A stretch of DNA of 64,000 bases from Aplectana chamaeleonis (Eukaryota; Nematoda; Chromadorea; Rhabditida; Cosmocercidae): the NCBI GenBank assembly GCA_029168955.1, contig JAPDOI010001346.1, positions 124,001-188,000 on the forward strand, written 5' to 3'. Below, one piece after another: positions 22,381 through 34,649 of this stretch (position 1 is the first letter of the stretch; the number at the start of each line of letters is the position of its first letter). The notes beneath the pieces were generated by a model. The model saw only the letters and a program-made list of their open reading frames with translations. It searched no databases and was not told where the DNA came from. The translations under genes and the position numbers were made by a program.

Positions 22381-24107
22381 AAGAATTTTTGAGCAGTACG
22401 GGTGTTGGAGAAATCGCTTTCAAGGGCGTATTAGGACAGGAGGAAGGGTGAATATGAAAATTTGCGGCAGTAAGGGCGTAGTGTCAGGATGGACGAGCGG
22501 CCCTAGCAAGGCCGGTCACCGCCCGTGCAAGGCTAGCCACCTGCCTTTCCCCTCGGACTGAAATGGCTGGTTTTCCCTGAAGTGTACTGCTTTGAACGGA
22601 CGGAGCACGGACGGAGGCTCCGCCCCAAACACGCCCCTTTTCCACTATCAAGGGTGGGGCCCGAACCGTGAACCTGCCCTGCGCCCTCCTTCCTGCTGCC
22701 CCGTTTGCCAGAGAATGCCGGCCTTCCGCGGTGAGGAATTAAAGCAATGCGGAGCCTTTCGCAACTGTGGATGCGGCAAGATGGCAGGTGGTCCTGCAAC
22801 GAAGACCCTGCGCCGCTGTGCCAGCCTACAATAGAAGATTTCTGCGGTTTGAGTATTGTAATTGTGTGAACAAGTGTACTCTAAGGGTGTGGTGATGATA
22901 AGTAATGCGAAGGTGATGGAAACACTGCTAAAGAACACATCAATGAAAATGATCGCTATAAAATGGAGCCAGCTTTGAAAGGAAAATGCCATATGAGATC
23001 GATTGAATTTTGGAAAAAAATTTCGGTGAAATTTCATCATCGAGGAAATTGTAACAGTTGTCCGAATCCACTAATATAAAACAAGTATAAGTATAAGTAC
23101 AAGCTTTCACTGAGCAGAAATTCTCTGCATTGACAACTCTTAGCGATGGGAGCTTATAAAGACTTGCAAGCAAAATGAAAAATCTGGAAACTTAGCGAAA
23201 ATTCCAACGGAAGGAAGCTGCATCGAAAAGCTTGTGTTTGTCGCATCGAAAAGTTTCAGCTGTCGCGCAACGCTGAACTTTCTGTAATTGCGACCAAAAT
23301 CACAAAATGGCGTCATTGGCAATTGTGGAATGGAGCGCGATATTTTGTATCAGTTCTCATGTCCGAAATTCTAATGGTCCCTTTCATTACTAATTTGTTA
23401 ATATTGCTAGCTTATCTCAACTCTGTTTCCCGTTTTGTACCCCTATTTGGAGCTGCCGAAAATTGACAAAGGCATTTTTAGTAGAAAAGCTCTTACCTAG
23501 GTACGGGAACAAATTACTTTTTTTCCGTTGCAGAGCTCCCGTTCTAATTCAAAGCAGGCTAAAGGCGTTCCTCATGACTGAAGGGTCCGCTCCTTATTTT
23601 TATCTCAGGCATCATTCATAGTCCTCGCCGCAAGCGCGGCACACTCGGGACGAGCGGTGGGTTACGCAACTTTTTACCGCGCGGGACTAAGAAATCTCTG
23701 ACGGTGCTTGGGTTTAAGCAGTCCCTGCACGAAATTGTGGTTCAAAACTGAGCTCAATCATGAATACATTTGCCTGGGAAGTATACCATAATCTGTCAAA
23801 ATTCCAGGGAAGTTTTGGATTTTTAATCAGCGCCGAAGGATGACCCGTGCACAGTTTTAGACGAATCTGAAGCACGTGCTGAACTGTAGGGTAATTACGG
23901 TAGGTAAATTACATTATGCCTGACAAAATTTTTTTTAAATATATAGAAGAACATCAGCTGAATTTTCTGTCACTGCCCTCCCTCCCCCAATCACCTATAC
24001 CAAAGTACCTGCAAAATTCGTAGCTCACACCTTCTTTCAGGTGTGGTAGAGGCGGAAGTGTTCGTCGGTTCGGTGTTTTCTGTCGGGAACAGAGGCTGCG
24101 TGCCGCG
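22381..24107. other. Unassigned; contains inverted copy of repeat R3
   Basis: About 22746-22870 is the reverse complement of 19186-19285. The rest has no supported exon. Confidence 0.4.
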
Positions 24108-24400
24108 TTCATACTGTGCTGCTCTGGGCCAAATTCCGGACCGCAATTGCTTCTCGACACGCTTTGCGGCCGCACGCACTCGAGTCAGTCGGGTTTCCAG
24201 CGCCTTAAGCCGACTCGACGTGGCTTTTTTTCAAAAATTTCTCCGATTTTTCTTACTTTCCAATTTCCAAAACCCACCTAGAGTCAGCAGATCGGCGGCT
24301 GTGGCGCTGGTAGCTCTTCCGACTCAGAAGCGTGCTGCCGCAAAACGTGTCGAGACACAATCGCGGACCGGAATTTAGCCGAGATAAGCACAGTAGACGC
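24108..24400. repeat. Inverted repeat with long loop, upstream of sec-15
   Basis: AAATTCCGGACCGCAATTGC near 24132 pairs with TCGCGGACCGGAATTT near 24363. CTCGACACG pairs with CGTGTCGAG. The arms are about 85 bases and the loop about 120. Confidence 0.5.
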
Positions 24401-24574
24401 GTAGGGACGCGGAAAACTCTGACACATATCGATCCAACTAACGTTGATTCCAAAAATAGCTTGAACTTATTCACTCCTAAAAATCAGTCCAATATTTGTT
24501 CATATTCTTATTCTCACGACTTTGTGGGTTTGCATCTCAGCGGACATCGGCAAGTAGTATTCCTTCCTTTTAGA

Positions 24575-27500
24575 ATGGACGGGTCCTCAGTGGCGAGTAC
24601 AAAGGACACCGCTGGTGAGAGCAGCGACACGGCGTCCACCAGCTATCAGCCCTGTGAGTTATGGGTATCTACTGTTTTTATCGGAGCGAAGTTCCGGTCC
24701 GCAGTGGCGGACAACCGTTACTGCAGCACGCAACACAATGATAATCGTGTGGAACCACATTATCGTGCTGCGTTCTGCATCATCAGTTGTCTGCAACTGC
24801 AGACCACAATTTCCCTCCGTTAAAGACAGCATCTTTTGTTTCATAAACCTCTGGAATTCATCTATTCTCCTCTTCTTCAGTCCCGGAGATGAGTGCGGAA
24901 CAAGAGTTCTTTCTGTATGAGCTGGAAACTACCGATTCCGGAAGCATTGGCTTAGTGCTAAGGTGTGTTGTATTGCGTCAGGTTCACACCTTGTGCATGT
25001 GATTTAGCTCAGTGGCAGGATTACTAATCTTTACAGAGCTATATACGACTGTGGTGATGTCAGAAAGTTCAGCCGTGCTCTTGAACACCGAATTCATCAG
25101 TATGATAGAAACATCCAGAAGGTGGAGTTGCCCCGCTGCGATTTAGTATAATAACTGACTGTTATACCCCTGGGATTTGCTTTCTTTTTTGACTTTTAAC
25201 CCTTTTAGTGACATTTCAGGTGTGCTCGTTCCATTATCAAGGGTTCGTCGATTCCATGAAGGAACTACTACGCCTCAAGGAGCGATGCAGCGATATCAAG
25301 GTTAGTGTTCCTTGAAGGCAGTGTTCACGACAGAAACGGTCTTCGAGTTTTCATCGGAAGTCGAATCTACCGGGGTCCACTGCAGCAACAATGGCGAAAA
25401 AAAAAACGGCTAAAAACGAGCCATAGCTAGCCTTACACGCCCCTCAAACTTGGTTGAGCCATGCCTGCCCCGCCCACTACCTCCATGACCAACAAGGAAG
25501 TGGACGGCTAGGGCATAGTGCATACAAGTTTGAGTGCTATACAGGGTTATTTACGGCTGGTTTTTAGCCCTTCTTTCGCTATCATTGTTGCAATGCATCC
25601 CGGTACATTCAATTTGCGGTAAAATCTCGAAACCCGTTCTTGTAGTGAACGCTGCCTTTAATTGTGGTTCGTGTAGAGAATTTTGCTACAAGCTTACTCT
25701 CAAGTGGTCTTAAAGGCAGTGGTCGCGATCAAATATGCTTGTCGTCCTTTTCTCTTTAAACCCTTTTCTGGATCTCGAGTAGAAGGACCTATGAGAAAAA
25801 TTGCGAAAAAAACCACTGTTTTGGGCAAAATTTGAAGCCTGAACTTTCTTGTCTTTTGATGGTGGACGAGCCCACTCTATATCATCGGCATCGATGACCT
25901 CTTATATCAAGAACATCAGCTGGCTTAAAACTGAATTTCAATCAATGAACCTTCGAATTTATGTACACATCTAGTCAAAAACATTGACTGGAGTGCTTTC
26001 TTTCATTGCTCAACTGTTTTTATTAAGTTAACTTGCATTTAATTCTTCTTCTGAATGTCGATGATTTTTGACTGCTCGGCATGAGACTGCGATCTTTTTC
26101 GTCGGATCCGTGCACGTGTGCACGAACTGGCTTCTTTGGGCCCTAGAAACCCTAATTCTAGCCCGTTTTTCACCGCGCTACTTTCATAGTTTTCCAGCTG
26201 TTGTTGATCTAAGCTGATTTTTGTAGTTTTTTCGATAAGGTTTTTCATCGTGACCACTGCCTTTAATAGCGATGTCGGTGAAGTTTCCTGGGCATTTGGG
26301 AGCACTGGTAGTACTCTGTTTGAGGATTTGGTCTTGTTCATGAAGTTCAATGACTGATCATTAACGCGTATACTAGAGAAGGGACGAGAAGCCAATTAGT
26401 ATTCAGTTCTTCAAGTAGCTTCTCAGAATTTTTTTTGTGAAGTTCACAATGAAGACAGATAGTCTTTTTGAATATTCAGCATGACGCATCCGCTATCGAT
26501 GCCCAAATCCAAGCTGCAAGCGAGGATATATCGAAGAAAAGCGAGGAAATCGTCAAGTACAGGTGCGAGCTATCCCTTTTCTATCCATTTCCATGTTTCA
26601 GAAACGCGTGAAATTGTAGGAAATTGGTAAAGAACGCCACGACCGCTATTGATCAGATATCTGTGTGTCTACCAGTTCTCGAGAACTATGCTAAGCTGCA
26701 GGAACTTATGCAGCTCAAGAAGTGCGTGCTGGTTTTCTTCTTCATTGTCGTAATATTTATCTTTATGGCTGAGTATTTCTAGGCTGAGTATTATTTCTAG
26801 GTATTACCAAGCATTGAAAGTTCTGGAGGAGTTGGAGCACACTCATTTAGCGCTGGTCGAGAAGTATCGGTTCACTCAGATTCTTGCGAAAACCATGGCC
26901 CCTGTACGAAATGAGATAAAAGCCAAGGTTTCCTATTATTATTGGCATCGCCAGTGATTTTGTGCTTATCAGTTGTTGTTCCAGGCGTATTCGGAGTTTA
27001 AGGATTTCCTAGAGAACGTGAAGAAGGTAGCTTGTCGGATTGGGAGACATGCCAGTAGATGTGTAGGTTTATTGCGATGTAACTGGGATTTGTTCACGTG
27101 AGAACTGGTCAGCGCCGCTATTTCGTAATCTCTGATACCTGGGATAACACTAATATGGAAATCCTGACTTTGTGTGGAATATTCACTCCTTCAGCCGGAT
27201 ATAGAGTGGGCTCGTCCACCATCAAAAGACAAGAAAGTTCAGGCTTCAAATTTTGCCCAAAACAGTGGTTTTTTTCGCAATTTTTCTCATAGGTCCTTCT
27301 ACTCGAGATCCAGAAAAGGGTTTAAAGAGAAAAGGACGTCTCCCGATTTTGGAAGCGGAGTGAAACCCCGGGTTGCTTAAAAGCTTGTCGTGAGCGAAAA
27401 TATAGGCGCGGACCAGTTGTCCGGCAGCACTGGGTGATCCAAAGGAACAACATTATGTGCCCTGAGAGAATGCTTTTGGTACTGCTATTACGAATTGTGA

Positions 27501-30500
27501 GTAACTAGTCCCTAACTCTAGATCCCAAAAAAGGTATAAACTCGAAACGGTAGTTGGACCTGGTAATTCAATTCTTTTATCTACTCAAACTTCGTCGCGA
27601 AGGGTTATTTGAGGTGCTGTACACAAACAGTAGGTTCATTCTTGATTATTCTACGACTGAGGCGGGTTGATTTAGAAGAATAGTACTCTACCTACTGCGA
27701 CCTACCTACCTTAGTCATGAAAAACCGAAAACGGATCTCATATTTGTGTCCAGCACCCTTAAATTACCCCCCCTGGACGGAGTTTCAGCTAAAACAAAAA
27801 TGTTTGGTATTTGGGGTCTTCGTACCGTTTCTAGCTTATAATTTTTTGAGATCTCTTTTGAGGACCTTTCCAGCGGGCGAATCGTTCACAGTTGTTTTTT
27901 TATTTTAACCGCAAGTTCATCCTCACAGGGTGCATCGTTTTAGTGACTTCTGTTTACGCTTCCATGGCTTCCCTTGTTAGCAGATCGACATTTCAGACTG
28001 CTGAGCAGCATTCCTTCGGTGTCAGTGAGGCTGAGAGGGCTCGGCGACTGCAACAGGAGGCTAAACAGTACGTTTAATGTTTCTTGGGTGGAAAACCGAG
28101 TTTTTTCCTAGATTTGGTTCCTAATTTGGGCTTAAATATTAATTTAGCATTTGGAAATCGGGTTTAAAGTCTTTTTCCTGAAAAAGAAATTGGTTAGAAA
28201 AGCGAGATTCAGTATGCAGGTAGTGAGCTTTGCTTTGGAATGGGGCACTTCAGTGAAAGGTCTAGAGTTTTGTTCCATGATACATCGAATTTCGTTCTGA
28301 GTAATATCGGAAAATGGTGGAATCATAGTGTTGTTTGGCTCACGAACTACCGCGTCTTTGTCCTAGGGACCAAATTTGGACGACCATAGGTCGGATTTGA
28401 CTTTATAGATTCGAATTTGAATGTTCAAAAAAGCAATTTGCGTACTGTAGTTTTGTTTAGAAAGATTGTTGATGTGGAAATTGCTGTCTCTGCTGATGGA
28501 CGGTTGTTGAAGAAAAACATGTCGAATGGGGCAGCGCCAGTTCGTGCGTCCGACAGCTTCGAGGTGTGAAAAAAAAGTGTAGCTAGACCGTATTTGCTGT
28601 CGCCTCTCTTTAATTTCCTGAAATATTTTTTCTCTGAGTTTTTGTTTTCAGGATGATGAAAAAGTGTCAGCACAGGATCTTATTGATTTTACGCCGGTTC
28701 ATAGGTCTGCGAATGAAAATAAAAATTTAACCCATTCCATCATTCTGAAGTTGTCATTCCAGATGCTGTCAAATATTCAATGTTTTGGGTGCGAAAGAGG
28801 AATTCGATGTGTATTATCGTCAGCAAAGAAGAGACCAGTGCGAACTAGTTATTGAACCACCCTCCAAGGTTCTTTTGAAGCGATTACCAATTTGTCCCGT
28901 GATATTTACCAGATGCTTTTATGATCCAGATGAATTCGTTGAAGCACTATGTGGACTATCTTGATGAGATCATTGGCTTTTTCGTAGTGGAGGACCACAT
29001 TATCATTACGGAGCCTACTCTCGTTTCTTCTTCACATAAGGATCAGCTCTGGGAAAGCGCGCTCAAGAAAATTGTGCACACCATGAATAGTCGATTTGTG
29101 AGTTTGGTTGAAGTGCTTAGGTTGATTAGTCTCCTTCATTAAGGATTGGTCAGAACACGAAATGCAGTCTCGAACAACGGTAGGTGGTGGACTGTGTATA
29201 CGAACTGGGACGAGCCGCGGATGAATTGTCCTGCATTCACGTCGTCACTGAAGCCCCCGTCAGAGCTGGTCGATACGCACCGAAATAGAGACAAACGGGT
29301 GCAGAAAATCTACCCATTGAGCCCTTCCGCGACCGCCTGCTTGCATCCGCTATCCATCCAGTCGATACTGGTGTACACGGGCAGGGTCAATGCACCCAAG
29401 GTCGGATTTTTTCCGTCCCGGGCTCAGTCGGACTCCGTAGGTTTTCACCAAGTCTGACGGGGGCTTGGAGCGTGTTTACCCTAGGCCCCTGAAAAGAGCA
29501 ACGTTGAGACGCAGTGAATTTCTGACCGAATGACCTCATGAAAAGTCTACGCAGAATCGTTTGTCTGATTTATGTATGTCCCAGTAATCTGCGTCTGAGT
29601 GCCTATGTATGAGGCACGCAGTCCATGTTGCGGTAAAAATAACCTATCCAACAAGTGTTTCCGCATCGCCCATACGTTTCTCATTAGCTGTCAAGATGAA
29701 TTTAGTTGCCAAGGCGTTTTACCCTTAAGTCTTTAGTGGTGGAAAAGTTTGTGTGATATTTGGTAACGGGTGGAACCCTTTGGAGTGCGAATTTCTGCCA
29801 TGAGTGCCAAAATTTACTATATAATATCCAGTTCGTATAGATGTTCTCCCTCTCGTGCCGCGTCTAGGCAGCAACACTTGTCCTAGGCTCCTCTTTTTTG
29901 TGTGCTGGATCCACAAGCCAATCACATTTCATTGCGGGTTGTGAGATATATAAAAGAAGGTATTCTAGGCTTTTAATTTCCCCCAAATTCACATGGGTAG
30001 ATCAGAAGCTGCCAAAAAAGTTTATATTTTTTGACATCAGAAATAGAAAAAAATGGTAAGAAGTCGTAATTCTCACCGACTCATCTCGCGAGCGGCGCGC
30101 GCAAATCTGCTCACTCCGTATATCATGGGCTCTCTCACTGTCTATCCTACGCTCCGCACCAGCACGCGTAGAAACGATGAGGATTTTGCGGTTTTATAGC
30201 CTTTACCTTAGCGATCCTCTATAAAAAATCGTAATACTCATCACTCAGCACGCTGCGTATGCGCGCTATGCTGCGGTCTTCATCCGCTATATGCTCTCTC
30301 GCTGTATCTAATGCCCGCTCCGTGCCGGCACGCTAAAGAACTACGTGGATTCAGTGTTCTTGCAGCCTGTAAATGATATATTACTTACTTAAACCTACTG
30401 TTTTGGTTGTTTGTGATCTGCCAAGGGAAATCTGAACACATAGAATCGTTTTTTTCCTCTTTCATATTTCCCACAACCCTTCAAAATAGTTTTTCAAAAC

Positions 30501-33393
30501 ATCAGGTTTTATATGTTGGGGTCATTTCTTATTCAGCTAGGACAAAGCTGGTTTTTAGGGTGGATGTCCCGATGTGGAAATGATGCTTCGAATGAAAAAG
30601 GTCATCCTTCTGTTTGCGTTAACAATGAAATCGTACGGGTATGGCATCACGCCGCTCTATTCATTATTGCAAAACTTCAGGTATCACGGCGCAGAAGTAC
30701 TCATTTAACCTCGGTATACTTCATTCTCGTTTTGAAACATTTTGTAGGGATCAATACAACGAAATCCTGATGAGTGAGTATTGTGCTCAGTTCGAGCGCG
30801 ATTTGGAAAAGGACAACTATGCACCAATAAGTGTGGAAAATGAAGAACAGTTCCGAGCTGTGATTAAGGAATTCCCATTTTACAAGCGCAGCATGGAACA
30901 GGTTGGTAATACCCAGATTCTTTGAACGGTTTTCGTTAGCCGCTAGCAATTAGTTCTCCGATAGATCTACATCCATCATATCTAGGAACCGTTTCCTCGA
31001 AAGTTTCCATATTCTCGATTTGTTGTTTCTGCCTATTCGAAAGCGAAATTATATCTGCAAGGATGTCTCAAGTTCATGGAACACCTTCAATTGACTCATT
31101 CAGAAATGGACGACACTGTGAGACGGTAAACGTGGTTTGTTTCTTATTTAATACAGCATTTATTTCGCTGAAGGATGTGGTATTTCAGATATGCAAACGT
31201 TCTGCTATCTCGCTGGTCTGGCAGTCTGAAACGATTTGGAGAGAGGAAGCTTTCTCTTGTTCAGGTCTGTTCGCTAGATCAAGTTTTGTTCATAAACTTT
31301 CTATAAAATTTCGAGTTTTCTTTGAGTTGGTGACTGAATATAAATTGAAGGAGGTTTGACACCCGTCCTTCCCATGATCCAACTTTCATGGTCGCCATTT
31401 CTTTCCAACCATAGATATTCTATGCAGATTTTTCTCTTAAGAGCCAAACTTTCACAGTCCTTTCAGCCTAAATCAATCATAGCCAAATGGATTAGGGGAG
31501 GGGTGTGATCGCGAAACATGTCCGCAGCCATTTATTTTGCGGTCACCCCCACCACACTTTGCCAGGATGCCGTTTTATTGGCTTTTTGATCGAACACACA
31601 GACGGCGACTTGTCTTGGGCGAATTTGGGCCAGCATACGAGGCGCGCGGCTGAGAGCCGCTGCGTTTAGCCGCTATATTGCGTCAACAGTGGATTTTTCA
31701 GGACCCCTGGTCAATGCGCTCCAGCGACGACATGGACGCAGCGGTTGCCCGCACGTCGCGCATACCTGCCAAACTCGTACGAGGCTAGTCCCCTTCTGTG
31801 TATTCGATCAACAAGCTACAAGTTCTCTTTATTAAACAGTGTTTGTGAAGTGTACCGAGTCTGTGATAGAATAGAAGAGTTTTGCGATCGAGACGCTAGG
31901 TTGCGATAGTATCCGAGTAAAGTTACTCCTACCGTAACCTACCGTAATCGTGAGGAAAAACTAAAGACGGATTCTATATTCGTATTCACCGTCCCGCGTA
32001 ACCCACTTGACGGAATTTGGACCGTAAAAAGTTGTGAATTGCTACTGAGAATCTTCTTCGCTCTGAAACGACTTTCATAACTCGCAACTTGAAGTTCTGT
32101 AGCTTGCTTCCGCTGCGAACGAGGTCTGGCGGAGCGATGCGATTGACTTCGATAGTACGCTTGGTCAAAATCTTCTAAAAAGCCTAGTTTTTACTGACCT
32201 CCTTCTATCAAAAGTCGGCGACTCATGGAGAATTTTAAATTTGGGCCAAAAATTTTGGGAACGCCTCCTCATCCCGGATGCATTTTGTGGGCTTTCGCCT
32301 GTATTGTTTCCATTACAGCTGGTGCAAATCACGGTCAACATTGGTTATCTGGAGAAATCTTGTGAGTCTCTGGGGGTGTACATCACCAAGTTGACGAGCG
32401 GCAGTGAGCTGAATGTGTCAATGACGGCTCACCAGCTTTCGCTGAGTGAAAGAGTGTTCCGTGATGCGAGGAACGAAGGAATCCTTCTGCTACAATCCAA
32501 ATCTCAGAGTATTGTTGTTCAAAAACTCTCTTAAGGTAGAACAGCAGATAGAAGTTTGTATTCGGGAAAAGGTTGATGCCTTCATTGAGTTGGCGCAGTA
32601 TGACTGGGAACTTCCCGCGTCATCAGGTGGGGAGCACTCGACGTTGTCTTGATACTCACCATTGAAGACGAAAGACTTTCTTTTAGGACACGCCTCTGAG
32701 TACATTAGTGATTTGATTAACTACCTTTCAACAACTTTCTTATCTTTTACAAATCTCCCGTCGGTACTGGCTCGACATGTTTGTATGCAGGTGGGACTTA
32801 TTTGTTTTTTTTTAAATCAGGGCTCTGATCGAAACAGAAGTCCGTTGTAGACCTGCAAGCACTTGTCGTCGAGACTGTCCGATGTGCTGCTATCGCCAGA
32901 TGTGAAAGCGATTTCTATGGGTGCACTGGAGCAGTTCAGCTTGGATGTGATGCAATGTGAAATGTTCACGGCTAGATGTCCTGTGGCCGGGTTTGACCAC
33001 AATACGCTTCCGATGACATTTGCTCATTTGAGGTCAGCCTAACCCTAACCAATTGCGAGTTTTCTGAGTCCTACCACAAAACTTGTTGAGTTGGTGCTGT
33101 CCATATCAAAGTGAAACGTCGGTCCGCGACTGCAGACAACCGCTGTTGTGTCGCGCAGCTTGAAGGCAATCGTGCCGGAACCCTGTTGTATACCCAACTT
33201 GGGTATCCTTCAGCTGCGTGCTGCAACAGCCGTTGCTTGCAACTCTGAATCGGAAATTCATTCCGATATGGCCAGTGCGTAATGAACAGACCACTTCATG
33301 GTTTTTTTTCTGTAGGGCTCTATCTGTCTGTCTGCCTCTGTCTTTCTGAGCGGCTGTCCTTCCGTTTGTTTGGCTCTCTCTCTGTCTGTCTGT

Positions 33394-33455
<62 letters not shown>

Positions 33456-34409
33456 TTCTGTCTGTCTGTCTGTCTATCTGCCTGTGCCTGCCTCTGTCCA
33501 TCTCTGTCTGTCTGCTCCTCCCTGTCTGCTTATCTGTTTTTGAGTCTTTCCTTCCAATTGCTTGGCTGGCTGGGTCTATCTGTCCGTCTCTCTGTGTCCG
33601 TCTTTGTCTGCCTGTCTGTCTGTTTCGGCCTGTCTCCGTTTGTCTGTTTGCCTCTATCTATCTGTCTACCGGTCTCTGTGTGTCTGTCTCTGTCTATATG
33701 CCCCTCTCTGCCTGTCTGCTTATCTGTCTAAGAGTCTTTCCTTCCAATTGCTTGGCTGGCTGGCTCTATCTGTCCTTCTCTGTCTGTCTGTCTGTTTCGG
33801 CCTGTCGGTCTGCTTGCCTCTATTTGTCGGTCTGCATGTCTCTGTTTGTCTGTCTCTTCCTATCTGGCTGTCTGTTTGTCTCTATCTGTGTGTCTGTCTG
33901 TCTTTGTCTCTCTGCTTATCTGTCGGAGCTTCTATATTTCCGTTTGTTTGTCTGGCTCTGTCTGTCTTTCTATCTGTGTCTAGCCTTCCGTTTTTCTGCC
34001 TGTCTGACGTGTGTGGCTGATAACCTTCTCCCACTTTTTTATTTTTTTTTGTAGTCTGATCAAAGTCTACAGTATAGAATTTTCTATATTTTCGATTTAT
34101 TTCCATAAGTTCTAGGCAGTTACTGGAGCTTGTAATGAGTAATGATTGGACGTCATATCTTGCTGAATATGGACAAGAGACGGGAACGTACGTCCGCGTA
34201 AGCGCGTCGACGGCAACACAGCTGCTAGAAAAGTGTGTAGAAATTCACAGCGTGTTTTATGTCTCACTATATGTATTTCTAGAAGCGTTTGTTTCAGGAT
34301 GATTGAATTTGAGAAGAAAAGTGCGGGCTTTTTCGGTATCAACAGGGGCGACCGAAAAAAGCTGTTGGACACGATTATTCGACAGCTGCGAGCGTTGTCG
34401 TCGCAATAG
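24575..34409 (+). CDS. sec-15: Exocyst complex subunit SEC-15 (EXOC6), 23 exons
   Basis: Sec15 is the exocyst subunit that binds Rab GTPases on secretory vesicles and helps tether them to the plasma membrane. Exons: 24575-24653, 24881-24962, 25037-25121, 25220-25300, 26480-26562, 26620-26721, 26801-26927, 26985-27054, 27944-28067, 28461-28563, 28652-28704, 28763-28868, 28930-29097, 30559-30680, 30748-30901, 30986-31125, 31189-31264, 32319-32477, 32536-32626, 32687-32790, 32851-33032, 34116-34232, 34298-34409. They join to 839 codons plus stop, close to the family's usual 800. Family blocks include FHYQGFVDSM, CLPVLENYAKL, FKDFLENVKK, QDLIDFTPVHRCCQIFNVLG, GFFVVEDHI, AQYDW and WTSYLAEYG. The start follows TTTTAG-A-ATG, a trans-splice acceptor. 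AATAAA is at 34444-34449. All borders are GT-AG except after exon 18. Confidence 0.95.
24688..24830. repeat. Hairpin element in sec-15 intron 1 (family R4)
   Basis: GTTCCGGTCCGCAGTGGCGG and the CTGCAGACCACAATTTC segment form the ends; GCAGCACG pairs with CGTGCTGC internally. A relative is at 33112-33265. It fills most of intron 1 (24654-24880). Confidence 0.5.
25316..25657. mobile_element. TTAA-flanked MITE 1 (AGGCAGTGTTCACGA family), sec-15 intron 4
   Basis: The left end is AGGCAGTGTTCACGA after TTGA (25312-25315); the right end is AGTGAACGCTGCCT before TTAA (25658-25661). Internal arms pair too (CAACAATGGCGAAA against TTTCGCTATCATTGTTG). It has no coding capacity. Confidence 0.72.
25714..26262. 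mobile_element. TTAA-flanked MITE 2, sec-15 intron 4
   Basis: The left end is AGGCAGTGGTCGCGATC and the right end is ATCGTGACCACTGCCT. TTAA is at 25710-25713 and 26263-26266. Its inner segment 25743-25890 recurs inverted in intron 8 (27195-27345). Confidence 0.75.
27195..27345 (-). repeat. Inverted fragment of MITE 2 in sec-15 intron 8
   Basis: Near-perfect reverse complement of about 25743-25890, for example ATAGAGTGGGCTCGTCCACC here against GGTGGACGAGCCCACTCTAT there. Exons 5 to 8 of sec-15 lie between the two. Confidence 0.8.
27717..27820 (+). repeat. Dispersed repeat R2 piece, sec-15 intron 8
   Basis: AAAACCGAAAACGGATCTCA and GTGTCCAGCACCC match the 12355 and 31945 relatives. It is non-coding. 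Confidence 0.45.
29251..29465. repeat. Palindromic element in sec-15 intron 13
   Basis: AAGCCCCCGTCAGAGCTGG pairs with CCAAGTCTGACGGGGGCTT. It is a MITE-like hairpin of about 215 bp in the longest intron (29098-30558). Confidence 0.6.
30058..30365 (+). repeat. Diverged tandem duplication, sec-15 intron 13
   Basis: Two units of about 145-165 bases. AGTCGTAATTCTCACCGACTC is matched by AATCGTAATACTCATCACTC, and GCTCCGCACCAGCACGC by GCTCCGTGCCGGCACGC. Confidence 0.55.
31945..32040 (+). repeat. Dispersed repeat R2 piece, sec-15 intron 17
   Basis: AAAACTAAAGACGGATTCTA and TTCACCGTCCCGC align with the copies near 12355 and 27717. Confidence 0.45.
33112..33265. repeat. Hairpin element in sec-15 intron 21 (family R4)
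   Basis: GAAACGTCGGTCCGCGACTGC at the left and GCTTGCAACTCTGAATCGG near the right share the form of the intron 1 hairpin; CAGCTTGAAGGC pairs with CCTTCAGCTGCG, with CCCAACTTGGG at the centre. Confidence 0.5.
33318..34012 (+). repeat. CTGT/CTGC microsatellite, about 690 bp, sec-15 intron 21
   Basis: There is a clean (CCTG)n run at about 33396-33455 within a long imperfect CTGT/CTGC/CTCT tract. The tract keeps several frames open (Cys-Leu-Ser-Val repeats), which are not genes. It lies between exon 21 (ends 33032) and exon 22 (starts 34116). Confidence 0.95.
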
Positions 34410-34516
34410 AATATTTATTACGTTAGAATACATTTATAGTACTAATAAAAATCTATTTGTACTTTTTTGCATCAAAGGAACCCAAATCAGGGTAAGGGAT
34501 TTGTTATACATTTGCT

Positions 34517-34649
34517 TCTCAGAAGTTTGAGGGGAAGTTCCCGAGGATAATCCCCTCGAATTGGTCGTTATCACTCCGTTCGAAATAGGGGAGCAAGAGA
34601 CTTTCTCAGAAGTTTGAGGGGAAGTTCCCGAGGATAATCCCCTCGAATT
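34517..34649 (+). repeat. Tandem duplication with GGGGAAGTTCCC, downstream of sec-15
   Basis: A 46-base block starting TCTCAGAAGTTTGAGGGG occurs at 34517 and again at 34604, a period of 87. Each carries GGGGAAGTTCCC and a CCCCTCGAATT end. Confidence 0.85.

Noticed and set aside
26039..26395. A 118-codon minus-strand frame inside sec-15 intron 4
   Set aside because: It crosses the right end of a TTAA MITE and has no domain or splice context.
33282..34054. Cys-Leu-Ser-Val-rich open frames of 120-150 codons
   Set aside because: They are translations of the CTGT/CTGC microsatellite in sec-15 intron 21.
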